Shown here: piece by piece, positions 57,228 to 64,000 of the stretch
Numbering within the stretch: position 1 is the stretch's first letter
Layout: each line of letters opens with the position of its first letter
From: Streptomyces pinistramenti
GTDB taxonomy: Bacteria; Actinomycetota; Actinomycetes; Streptomycetales; Streptomycetaceae
NCBI RefSeq assembly: GCF_020564935.1
Contig: NZ_JAJCXB010000025.1
Location: 32,206-96,205, forward strand
Length of the DNA: 64,000 nt
Direction: 5' to 3'
Notes under the pieces: generated by a model
The model's input: only the letters and a program-made list of their open reading frames with translations
The model's database searches: none
Told to the model about the DNA's origin: nothing
Position numbers and translations under genes: made by a program

Positions 57228-57691
57228 TTCACGGATTCCGCAGCGGATTCGCCTGCCGAATGGGCCGAATTGCCCCCTGTGGGAAGGGTCACTGCTATCG
57301 GATGTGCCGCGTGAAGAGCGGGCGAACGGGGCGCGGGCTGCCTCCGCATCAGGGACTTGTGGTTTCAACTACTGCCGGTATGGTCGAGTCGGTTCGGCGG
57401 GACGAGGGCTCGTGTGCCCGCGAGGCGCGGGCAAAGTGAGGCCCGTCCGGTGGCGAAGTGGCTTCCGGTATCCGGACTTTGTAGAGGTGTCCGTTGTGAG
57501 GAACCGGAGCGGCATGAGGCAGAGGCGGTTCCCGGTTGCATTATCGGGATGTGAGTTTTGTCCGCGTTGCCGGGCATTGCCGGAATGACTTGAGTCGTTG
57601 AAGAATTCCGGGGCAGGGTGGGGGAATTCAAGGCACGTTCCGGCCAGTGGAAGTGCGACGACAACGAAAGACGTTCGAGGCGAGGCAAACC
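57228..57691. other. 464-bp intergenic region before the globin gene
   Basis: No convincing gene. The stretch is less GC-rich than its surroundings (TTGTAGAGG, TTGCATTATCGGGATG near 57475-57550), consistent with a promoter region for the globin-reductase gene. Short frames on both strands have no family character. Confidence 0.5.
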
Positions 57692-59413
57692 ATGGACGCT
57701 CCGACCACCGCGACGGCCGATAACGGCTCCTCCGGCGGCAGCAGTGGCGATTGGGGTTGGTTCACTCCGTCGAAGAAGTCCTCCGAAGAACTGCCGGAGA
57801 GATCGGACGGCGCAGCCGGCGGGGGCGACGACCGCGAGGGCGGCCGGCCCGCGACCCGGGAAGCCGTCCCGCGCGACGCGTACGGCGACGGCGGCCACGG
57901 CGCACCGGGCGCCCACGACGGCCCGGCAGACCGCAATGCGTACGAAGCCCCGCACTCCGGGCGCGTTCCGGAGCAGATACCCGCGCCCCAGCAGGAGCGG
58001 ATACCCAGCCGGCCGGTGAACCCGATACGGCCTGTCGGCACCGCGGCCGCCCGCGAGGTCCCGCCGGCGCCCGCCCCCGAAGCGGCCCCCGCTCCGGCCC
58101 GCGCACCGTTCTCCGCCTTCGCGCAGCGCCCGGCTCCTGCGTCGCCTGTGCACCCTGCGGCCCCTGAGCCCGTGGCATCACCTGCGGCCCCCGCCGCCCC
58201 CACGGCCCCGGCAACTCCTGCCACCCGCATGGCCGCAAACGCCCCAACTGCCCCCGCGGCCCCTGCCGTCAAGGCATCCCCCGACGCGATCCTCATCCGC
58301 CGCACCATGGCCGAGATCGAGCCGGTGGCCGACAAGGTCACCTCGTACTTCTACGCGATGCTCTTCGTGCAGCACCCGGAGCTGCGGCCGCTGTTCCCCG
58401 CCGCGATGGACACCCAGCGCGACCGGCTGTTCAAGGCCCTGCTCACCGCGGCCCAGAACGTCGACGACGGCGAGCGGCTCACCACCTACCTCTCGCATCT
58501 CGGCCGCGGCCACCGCAAGTACGGCACCCAGCCCGAGCACTACCCGGCGGTCGGCGAATGCCTGCTCGGCGCGCTGTCGCGCTATGCGACGTCGAGTTGG
58601 GGCCCGGAGGCGGAGGCCGCGTGGGTCCGCGCGTACACCGCGATCTCGCAGATCATGATCGACGCGGCTGCCGAGAACGAAGCGGTCGCGCCCGCCTGGT
58701 GGCAGGCCGAAGTGGTCTCGCACGAGCTGCGGACGGCCGAGATCGCGGTGGTGACGGTCCGCCCCGACCAGCCGTACCCGTTCCTCGCCGGGCAGTACAC
58801 CAGCCTGGAAACCCCCTGGTGGCCCCGGGTGTGGCGGCACTACTCCTTCGCCGCGGCGCCCCGTTCCGACGGGCTGCTCTCCTTCCACGTCAAGGCGGTT
58901 CCGGCCGGCTGGGTCTCCAACGCGCTGGTGCACCGCGCCCGCCCCGGCGACATCCTGCGCCTCGGCGGCCCCACCGGTTCGATGACCGTCGACCACAGCA
59001 CCAGCAACGGACTGCTGTGCGTGGGCGGCGGCACCGGCATCGCCCCCATCAAGGCCCTGGTCGAGGACGTCGCCACGCACGGCGTCCGGCGCCCCGTCGA
59101 GGTCTTCTACGGCGCCCGCAGCGATCACGACCTCTACGACATCGACACCATGCTGGACCTGGAGCAGGCCCACCCGTGGCTCTCGGTCCGCCCGGTCGTC
59201 GCCAGCGGGCCGGCCGGCGGCCGCTCGAACGGCGTCAGCGGCGAACTCCCGGACGCCGTAAGACAGTACGGCCCGTGGGACGAGGTCGACGCCTACCTCT
59301 CGGGGCCGCCAGGACTGATCCGCAGCGGCGTCGACGCACTGGTAGGGGTCGGCATTCCGTCCGACCGGATACGGCACGACTCCATCGACGAGCTGGTCGC
59401 GGCGGGTGATTGA
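57692..59413 (+). CDS. Globin-FAD/NAD reductase fusion (flavohaemoglobin-like) with long disordered N-terminus
   Basis: 573 residues. Residues 1-195 are Gly/Ser then Ala/Pro rich, without a fold. A globin domain (about 197-335) shows the B-helix tyrosines in YFYAML, and the proximal haem histidine His274 in LGRGHRKYG. The reductase has the FAD motif RHYSFAAAP and NAD-binding GGGTGIAPIKAL, ending near YLSGPPGLI. This is the architecture of NO dioxygenases. The ATG with GAGG upstream is chosen. The next gene starts about 50 bp later on the same strand. Confidence 0.87.
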   Translation: MDAPTTATADNGSSGGSSGDWGWFTPSKKSSEELPERSDGAAGGGDDREGGRPATREAVPRDAYGDGGHGAPGAHDGPADRNAYEAPHSGRVPEQIPAPQQERIPSRPVNPIRPVGTAAAREVPPAPAPEAAPAPARAPFSAFAQRPAPASPVHPAAPEPVASPAAPAAPTAPATPATRMAANAPTAPAAPAVKASPDAILIRRTMAEIEPVADKVTSYFYAMLFVQHPELRPLFPAAMDTQRDRLFKALLTAAQNVDDGERLTTYLSHLGRGHRKYGTQPEHYPAVGECLLGALSRYATSSWGPEAEAAWVRAYTAISQIMIDAAAENEAVAPAWWQAEVVSHELRTAEIAVVTVRPDQPYPFLAGQYTSLETPWWPRVWRHYSFAAAPRSDGLLSFHVKAVPAGWVSNALVHRARPGDILRLGGPTGSMTVDHSTSNGLLCVGGGTGIAPIKALVEDVATHGVRRPVEVFYGARSDHDLYDIDTMLDLEQAHPWLSVRPVVASGPAGGRSNGVSGELPDAVRQYGPWDEVDAYLSGPPGLIRSGVDALVGVGIPSDRIRHDSIDELVAAGD

Positions 59414-59462
59414 GGAATTGGCAGCACAGGGCGAAAACGGCTGGTCAGGAGAGGGACAGGAC

Positions 59463-60317
59463 ATGCGGCACGCGCGTCCGGGCAGCGACGGCGAGCACTT
59501 GGTCCAGCAACGTCTCGGCACCACCGAGCGCGCCGACCGGTTCTACTCGGAACAGGTCCTCGACCATCTCAACCACCGTATGCGGGAGTTCGTGGCCCGC
59601 CAGGAGATGCTCTTCCTGGCCACATCCGACCGGCACGGCGCGTGCGACTCCTCGTTCCGGGCCGGCCCGCCGGGCTTCGTCCAGGTGCTGGACGACCGGA
59701 CGCTCGCCTACCCCGAGTACCGCGGCAACGGCGTGATGGCCTCGGTCGGCAACCTCGCGGAGAACCCGCAGCTGGGCATCCTGATGGTCGACTTCCTGCG
59801 CGACCGCATCGGCCTGCACGTCAACGGCCGGGCGCGGGTGGCACTGGACGCGGAGATACGGCAGCAGTACCCGTGGCTGCCGGCCGACCCGATCCCCGGG
59901 CGGCGCGCCCAGCTGTGGGTGACGGTCGAGGTCGAGGAGGCGTACATCCACTGCGCCAAGCACATTCCGCACCTCCAGAAGGTGCCGGCGCAGACGCGCA
60001 GCGCGCGGGCCTGGGGCACCGACGACAACCGGCGCAAGGGCGGCGACTTCTTCGGCGCGGCGGCCGACGCGGCCGGGCGGGCACCGTTCCGGCGCGCCGA
60101 GCACGCCGACGGCCCGCGGCCCGGCCAACTGCACGAGGACCGGGCGGCCGGCCGGCGCCGCGGCATTCCCGACGGGGTCGTCGAGGAGCTGAACGACGGC
60201 TTCCGGATGGAGGTCGAGCGGGTGCTGGCACGGGCGCGGCAGCGCAGCCCTGCGGACGACATCGGCTTCCGCGGCTGGTTCGCCGAGGGCGGCAGGCTGG
60301 GCGCCACCGACCGCTGA
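59463..60317 (+). CDS. PNPOx-like flavin-binding (pyridoxamine 5'-phosphate oxidase family) protein
   Basis: 284 residues. A split-barrel domain (about 40-185) has REFVARQEMLFLATSDRHGACDSSFRAGPPGF and YRGNGVMASVGNLAENPQLGILMVDF, typical of the PNPOx/FMN-binding proteins (COG3576-like). A basic C-terminal extension follows. Likely FMN- or F420-dependent; substrate unknown. It follows the globin-reductase gene, suggesting a redox or nitrosative-stress pair. ATG at 59463 has AGGA five bases upstream; a GTG at 59406 overlapping the previous stop codon is an alternative. It is convergent with the NUDIX gene, seven bases apart. Confidence 0.84.
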   Translation: MRHARPGSDGEHLVQQRLGTTERADRFYSEQVLDHLNHRMREFVARQEMLFLATSDRHGACDSSFRAGPPGFVQVLDDRTLAYPEYRGNGVMASVGNLAENPQLGILMVDFLRDRIGLHVNGRARVALDAEIRQQYPWLPADPIPGRRAQLWVTVEVEEAYIHCAKHIPHLQKVPAQTRSARAWGTDDNRRKGGDFFGAAADAAGRAPFRRAEHADGPRPGQLHEDRAAGRRRGIPDGVVEELNDGFRMEVERVLARARQRSPADDIGFRGWFAEGGRLGATDR

Positions 60318-60324
60318 GGGGCCT

Positions 60325-60804
60325 TCAGCCCAGGTCGGGCGCGTGCATCGCCCGTACGCCCTCGATGTTGCCGTCCAGGTAGTGCCGCAGCGAGAGCGGC
60401 ACGACCTCGACGGAGGCGATGCCGACGCGGGTGAACGGCACCCGCACGATCTCGTACTCGCCGCACGGCTCGTCGACCTCGGGGCCGTGCCGCCGGGAGA
60501 GATCCATCGCATCCAGCCGGCAGACGAAGAAGTGCTGCACTTTCACGCCGTCCACGCCGCCCGCGCTGAGGTGCTCGACGGTGTCGACGAAGACCGGGAC
60601 GACGTCCGTCACCTTGGCGCCCAGCTCCTCGTCCAGCTCGCGGTGGAGGGCGTCGATGACGGTCGCGTCCCCGGGCTCCACACCGCCGCCGGGAGTGATC
60701 CAGTACGGAGCCCGGCCCGGCTTGGTGCGCTTGATCAGAACGAGGTCCGCGCCGTCGAGCAGAATCGCGCGGGCGGTGCGTTTCACGACTGGCCGTACCG
60801 TCAT
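60325..60804 (-). CDS. NUDIX hydrolase
   Basis: 159 residues. The NUDIX box reads GGGVEPGDATVIDALHRELDEELGA, matching G-x5-E-x7-REU-x-EE-x-GU with Asp at one variable position. These enzymes hydrolyse nucleoside diphosphates linked to another group; which one is not predictable. The ATG reading MTVRPVVKRTARA is preferred because homology starts here, though the ribosome-binding site is weak; a GTG 15 codons upstream is possible. Confidence 0.88.
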   Translation of the reverse strand: MTVRPVVKRTARAILLDGADLVLIKRTKPGRAPYWITPGGGVEPGDATVIDALHRELDEELGAKVTDVVPVFVDTVEHLSAGGVDGVKVQHFFVCRLDAMDLSRRHGPEVDEPCGEYEIVRVPFTRVGIASVEVVPLSLRHYLDGNIEGVRAMHAPDLG

Positions 60805-60948
60805 ACGGGACAGATGCCGCAGCGACGGCCCGGCGAAACCCGCCACCACGACACCGCTTTCCGGAACGCCGGGCCTACCGGTAGCTTCCGTTCCGCCCGC
60901 GCGCCGGGACGCCGGCGGCCGCCCCTCCCGGCCGCCGCCCGCCCCGGT

Positions 60949-62079
60949 TCAGGCCCCTCGCCGCGCCGCGTCCAGAGCCTGCCGGACATCCGCGACCAGG
61001 TCGTCGGGGTCCTCGACACCCACCGAGAAGCGGATGAAGCCCTCCGGAACGGCGTCGCCGCCCCAGCGGGCGCGCCGCTCGGCCGTGGACCGTACGCCCC
61101 CGAAGCTGGTCGCGTCGTCGACCAGGGTCAGCGCCGCCAGGAACCGTTCGGCATGGGCCTTGTCGGGCAGCGTGAAGGACACCACGCAGCCGAAGCGGCC
61201 CGGACGCATCTGGGCCACGGCACGTGGGTGTGACGGGTCGGACGGCAGGCCCGGGTGGCGCAGCCCGGTGACGTCGTCGCGTTCGCGCAGCGCTTCGGCG
61301 AGCGCCAGCGCGCCCGCCGCCTGCTGCCGGACCCGCAGCGCGAGGGTGGCCAGCGAACGGTGCGCGAGCCAGCTCTCCATCGGCCCAGGAATGGCGCCGA
61401 CCGTCTTGCGCCACAGCTGCACGGAATCGGCCAGGGCCGCGTCGCGGGTGCAGACGTATCCGAGCAGGACGTCGCCGTGGCCGGTGAGCGCCTTGGTTCC
61501 GCTGGCGACGGAGAAGTCGGCGCCCAGGTCGAGCGGGCGCTGGCCGAGCGGGGTGGCGAGGGTGTTGTCGACGGCCACCAGGGCGCCACGGTCGTGCGCG
61601 GCCGCGGCCAGCCGACGGATGTCGCAGACGTCCAGGCCGGGGTTGGAGGGGGTTTCCAGCCACAGCAGCCGGGCGCCGTCCAGGACGCCGAGTTGGGCAT
61701 CGTGCGCGGTCGGCGCGGTGCGGACCTCGATGCCGTAGCTCTCCAGGCGGGTGCGGACGGCGGGCAGCAGCTGGTACCCGTCATTGGGGAGCACCGCCAC
61801 GTCGCCCGCGCGCAGTTGGGAGAAGAGGACAGCGGTGATCGCGGCCATCCCGGAGGCGAACGCCACGGTGTGCGCGGGCTCGTCCGGCGACTCCAGCTCG
61901 CCGATGGCCGCCTCCAGGCGGGTCCACGTCGGGTTGGACACCCGGCCGTAGCTGTACGGTCCTTCGGCGTCGCCCGGGAGGTGGAAGTGTGCCGCGAAGA
62001 CCGGCCCGGGGAGGGCCGGTTCGTAGGCCGCCGGCTCCGGAAGCCCGGCCCGTACGACGCGTGTGCCGTCGCCCGTCAT
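60949..62079 (-). CDS. Cystathionine gamma-lyase/synthase-type PLP enzyme
   Basis: 376 residues, Cys/Met metabolism PLP family. SYGRVSNPTWTRLEAAIGELE is the family start; the PLP-lysine is Lys196 in SVASGTKALTGHGD, with YQLLPAVR and LETPSNPGLDV as cofactor/substrate blocks and SFGGVRSTAERRARW near the end. It either cleaves cystathionine or transfers sulfur groups; members here are usually annotated cystathionine gamma-lyase. ATG with AAGGAGG upstream. The start overlaps the ptpA stop by four bases (ATGA). Confidence 0.9.
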   Translation of the reverse strand: MTGDGTRVVRAGLPEPAAYEPALPGPVFAAHFHLPGDAEGPYSYGRVSNPTWTRLEAAIGELESPDEPAHTVAFASGMAAITAVLFSQLRAGDVAVLPNDGYQLLPAVRTRLESYGIEVRTAPTAHDAQLGVLDGARLLWLETPSNPGLDVCDIRRLAAAAHDRGALVAVDNTLATPLGQRPLDLGADFSVASGTKALTGHGDVLLGYVCTRDAALADSVQLWRKTVGAIPGPMESWLAHRSLATLALRVRQQAAGALALAEALRERDDVTGLRHPGLPSDPSHPRAVAQMRPGRFGCVVSFTLPDKAHAERFLAALTLVDDATSFGGVRSTAERRARWGGDAVPEGFIRFSVGVEDPDDLVADVRQALDAARRGA

Positions 62080-62621
62080 GCGTCCTCCTTCTTCTGCGGT
62101 GGATGGTGCGGGACGTGCTTCTGGCTCGTGGCGGCCAGGGCGGCGCGTACCGCCTCCAGGAGGCCGTCGGCCGCCGCCTCGATCATCGCCAGGCATTCCT
62201 CGAAGCCGGCGTGTCCGCCGTAGTAGGGGTCGGGTACGTCGAGTTCCCGCCCCTGGCTCCCGGGATCCGTATACGAGCGCAGCAGGCGGACCTTGGCGGC
62301 GTCGTCAGGCCCGGGGGCGAGCCGGCGCAGTGTGCGCAGGTGCCCGCTGTCCAGCGCGATGACCAGGTCGAGCCCGGCGAACCAGGAGGCGGTGAACTGC
62401 CGTGCCCGGTGCGCGATGGGGTAGCCGGCCGACGCGAGGACGGAGACGGTACGCGGATCGGCGCCGTCCCCTTCGTGCCAGCCGTCGGTGCCCGCGCTGC
62501 TGATCTCGACCAGGCCGCCGAGCCCGGCGTCCGCAACGTGCGCGCGGAAGACGGACTCGGCCATCGGCGAGCGGCAGATGTTGCCGGTGCAGACGAAGCA
62601 GACGCGGAATACGGCGTTCAC
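62076..62621 (-). CDS. ptpA: Low-molecular-weight protein-tyrosine phosphatase
   Basis: 181 residues. The P-loop CTGNICRS (Cys11, Arg17) is followed by PMAESVFRAHV; the acid aspartate lies in DVPDPYYGG. This is the LMW-PTP family; S. coelicolor PtpA, in the same chromosomal neighbourhood, dephosphorylates phosphotyrosine and affects secondary metabolism. A 25-residue C-terminal extension is Lys/His/Pro rich. Start GTG; coupled to the downstream PLP enzyme gene. Confidence 0.93.
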   Translation of the reverse strand: MNAVFRVCFVCTGNICRSPMAESVFRAHVADAGLGGLVEISSAGTDGWHEGDGADPRTVSVLASAGYPIAHRARQFTASWFAGLDLVIALDSGHLRTLRRLAPGPDDAAKVRLLRSYTDPGSQGRELDVPDPYYGGHAGFEECLAMIEAAADGLLEAVRAALAATSQKHVPHHPPQKKEDA

Positions 62622-62637
62622 GGTGTCGGTGCTCCGG

Positions 62638-63018
62638 TCAGTCCTCGTCGGGCAGCAGGACGTGCATCGCCCAGGACACGACCGAGACGATCACGCCACC
62701 GAGTACCGCGGTCCAGAAGCCGTCCACATGGAAGGCGAGATCGAGGGTGCCGGCGAGCCATGAGGTCAGCAACAGCATCAGCGCGTTGATGACGAGCGTG
62801 ATCAACCCGAGCGTGAGGATGAACAGCGGGAAGGACAGCAGTTTCACCACGGGTTTGACGACGAAGTTGACCACTCCGAAGATCAGCGCGACGAGAATCA
62901 ACGTCAGTGCCTTGCGGCCGGTGTTGTGACCCGTCAGCGAGATGTCCGGTTCGAGCAGCCAGACGGCCACGGCAAGCGCCGCGGCGTTGGCGATCGTCTT
63001 GACCAGAAAATTCTTCAT
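62638..63018 (-). CDS. Phage-holin-family/4TM membrane protein
   Basis: 126 residues with four hydrophobic segments (LVKTIANAAALAVAVWLL, LILVALIFGVVNFVVKPV, FPLFILTLGLITLVINALMLLLTSWL, FWTAVLGGVIVSVVSWAMHV). This matches the widespread chromosomal mycobacterial phage-holin-like (YvlD/DUF360) family; NFVVKPVVKLLSFPLFILTLG is its signature. It is a normal chromosomal gene, not a prophage. Role unknown. Sixteen bp before ptpA. Confidence 0.87.
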   Translation of the reverse strand: MKNFLVKTIANAAALAVAVWLLEPDISLTGHNTGRKALTLILVALIFGVVNFVVKPVVKLLSFPLFILTLGLITLVINALMLLLTSWLAGTLDLAFHVDGFWTAVLGGVIVSVVSWAMHVLLPDED

Positions 63019-63066
63019 GGTGAGATCGTCGCAGACGAGTCCGAATCATTGAGGGGTGCGAACGGC

Positions 63067-63384
63067 ATGAGGGCTTTCAGACTGGACGAGCTGGAAGCGG
63101 AGCGGGCCGCGAACGACGGCGCGTATCTGCAGTTCCTCCGGGAACGCAACATGTCGGTCGGGCTGTACGCACTCGACGCCGGCAGCGCCGATCCGCAACA
63201 GCCGCACGCCCAGGACGAGGTGTATCTCGTGGTCAGCGGCCGGGCGGCGATCACTGTTGGCGCGGAGACGCAGTCCGTGGCGCGCGGCAGCGTGGTGTAC
63301 GTACCGGCCGGGGTGCCGCACAAGTTCCATCACATCAGCGAGGACCTGAGGGTCATGGTGGTCTTCTCTCCGCCCGAGAGCTGA
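63067..63384 (+). CDS. Cupin domain protein
   Basis: 105 residues, one cupin_2 barrel: QPHAQDEVYLVVSGRAAITVG (motif 1, with His and Glu metal ligands) and GSVVYVPAGVPHKFHHIS (motif 2, metal His). Likely metal-binding; reaction unknown. ATG after a GTGCGAACGGC stretch; the frame is open upstream. Divergent from the holin-like gene with a 48-bp gap. Confidence 0.85.
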   Translation: MRAFRLDELEAERAANDGAYLQFLRERNMSVGLYALDAGSADPQQPHAQDEVYLVVSGRAAITVGAETQSVARGSVVYVPAGVPHKFHHISEDLRVMVVFSPPES

Positions 63385-63519
63385 GGGCCGCACCCCCGAA
63401 CCCGTAGGGGACGGGTCAGGGGAGCGCCGGGGATGCGAAGCCCCCACAACAAGCCGCGGAACCCTAGCATCGTGGTGGTAGGGGAGCGGACCGCAGCCGA
63501 CGGCACGGCAACCGCACAG

Positions 63520-63549
63520 GGCAATCGGCACGGCAATCGGCACGGCAAC
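63520..63549. repeat. Short direct repeat before the DUF5326 gene
   Basis: Two exact copies of GGCAATCGGCAC and the start of a third, just upstream of the DUF5326 start codon. Confidence 0.8.
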
Positions 63550-63573
63550 AGACAGAGAAAGCAGGGCAGAGCA

Positions 63574-63792
63574 GTGGCTGGTAAGGGGATACTCGCAGGG
63601 CTTCCGTGGTGGGTCACCTGGGTCGTGGTGCCCGTGATCCTGCTCGTCGTCTTCGGCGGCCTGATCGCCAGCGCGGTCGGCTTCCTGATCGGCCTGCTGT
63701 TCAAGATCCTTATAGCGGTGGCGCTGATCGCCGGAGTGATCTACCTGGTACGCAGGTTCAGCGGTTCCTCGTCGTCGAAGGGCGACTGGTAG
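63574..63792 (+). CDS. DUF5326 family small membrane protein
   Basis: 72 residues beginning VAGKGILAGLPWWVTWVVVP, with two hydrophobic segments and ending RRFSGSSSSKGDW. It matches the Streptomyces DUF5326 family as I recall it, located after the cupin gene. Start GTG with AGGG about ten bases upstream; the frame is open 47 codons earlier through the direct repeat. Function unknown. Confidence 0.82.
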   Translation: MAGKGILAGLPWWVTWVVVPVILLVVFGGLIASAVGFLIGLLFKILIAVALIAGVIYLVRRFSGSSSSKGDW

Positions 63793-64000
63793 ACCGCACA
63801 CCGACGACCGACCGACGCCGTCGTCCCCGCGCACCCGGTGCCCCGCTCCGCCCCTGGAACGGGGCACCGGCGCGTGAAGGGCGAGCTGCCGGGGCGGCGC
63901 CGGGGTGTGAGACGTCGATGCGGAGAGCACAGTGCGTGGGCGCGGCGCACGATGCGTCGCTGCGAGGCAGGTGTGGCGCGGAGCGCTGGGTGGCGGGACG

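Noticed and set aside
62638..63018. Phage holin, hence a possible prophage remnant
   Set aside because: This four-helix family is a common chromosomal gene; no integrase, capsid, lysin or attachment repeat is nearby.

Overview
The window is a high-GC (about 70%) actinobacterial chromosome segment. Gene order, several actinomycete-specific small families (DLW-39, DUF3566, DUF5326, a DUF6049-like secreted protein), the parS sequence GTTTCACGTGAAAC and the dnaN-oriC-dnaA arrangement all point to Streptomyces or a very close relative. It is the replication-origin core of the chromosome. I see no prophage, insertion sequence, CRISPR array, biosynthetic cluster or defence island.

Layout. (1) 0.1-11 kb, all on the minus strand: DLW-39 protein, tRNA-Ile(GAT), DUF3566 protein, gyrA, gyrB, DUF721/DciA-like protein, recF, gnd, dnaN. 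(2) 10.3-11.25 kb: oriC with about 20 DnaA-box-like 9-mers in two clusters, then dnaA on the minus strand. (3) 13.5-19.5 kb, plus strand: rpmH-rnpA-yidD-yidC-jag-rsmG-parA-parB, the classic origin-proximal set for RNA processing, membrane insertion and chromosome segregation. (4) 19.6-32 kb: GNAT enzyme, then on the minus strand trxA, trxB, a zinc anti-sigma factor, an ECF sigma factor (sigM-like), a pseudokinase, murJ and a large secreted DUF6049-like protein, with pcnA divergent. This matches the mycobacterial order trx-trxB-anti-sigma-sigM-mviN. (5) 32-42.7 kb: an apparent gene remnant, an MFS transporter, the padR-ino1 pair with a perfect palindromic operator, a class A penicillin-binding protein, a GT87-type membrane glycosyltransferase, an alanine-racemase-like protein with femX, and a small membrane protein. 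(6) 42.9-49 kb: rpsF-ssb-rpsR-rplI, a trypsin-like protease, a MATE exporter and dnaB, whose upstream region carries its own DnaA-box group. (7) 49-64 kb: more variable genes: serine hydrolase, class V aminotransferase, TetR with a cysteine-rich tail, GNAT, divergent MarR/MFS, HAD phosphatase, globin-reductase fusion, PNPOx-like protein, NUDIX, cystathionine gamma-lyase-type enzyme, ptpA, holin-like membrane protein, cupin and DUF5326 protein.

How it works together. DnaA binds oriC; DnaB, SSB, DnaN, RecF, gyrase and the DciA-like protein serve fork assembly. ParA and ParB act on a dense set of parS sites: ten perfect 14-mers and three one-mismatch variants between 17.1 and 52.7 kb. Several lie inside coding sequences, where they read as the peptide VSRET. 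MurJ, the pseudokinase, the PBP, FemX and YidC tie the region to envelope growth.

Points most worth a second look: a 48-bp perfect palindrome with parS at its exact centre beside a heptamer tandem repeat; a 36-codon remnant resembling the start of the LppU/SCO3897 family that now stops inside a parS site; DnaA-box groups outside oriC, upstream of dnaB and in the dnaA-rpmH gap; and the 21-bp PadR operator. All functional calls come from reading the sequence and from family knowledge recalled from memory; no database search was run.
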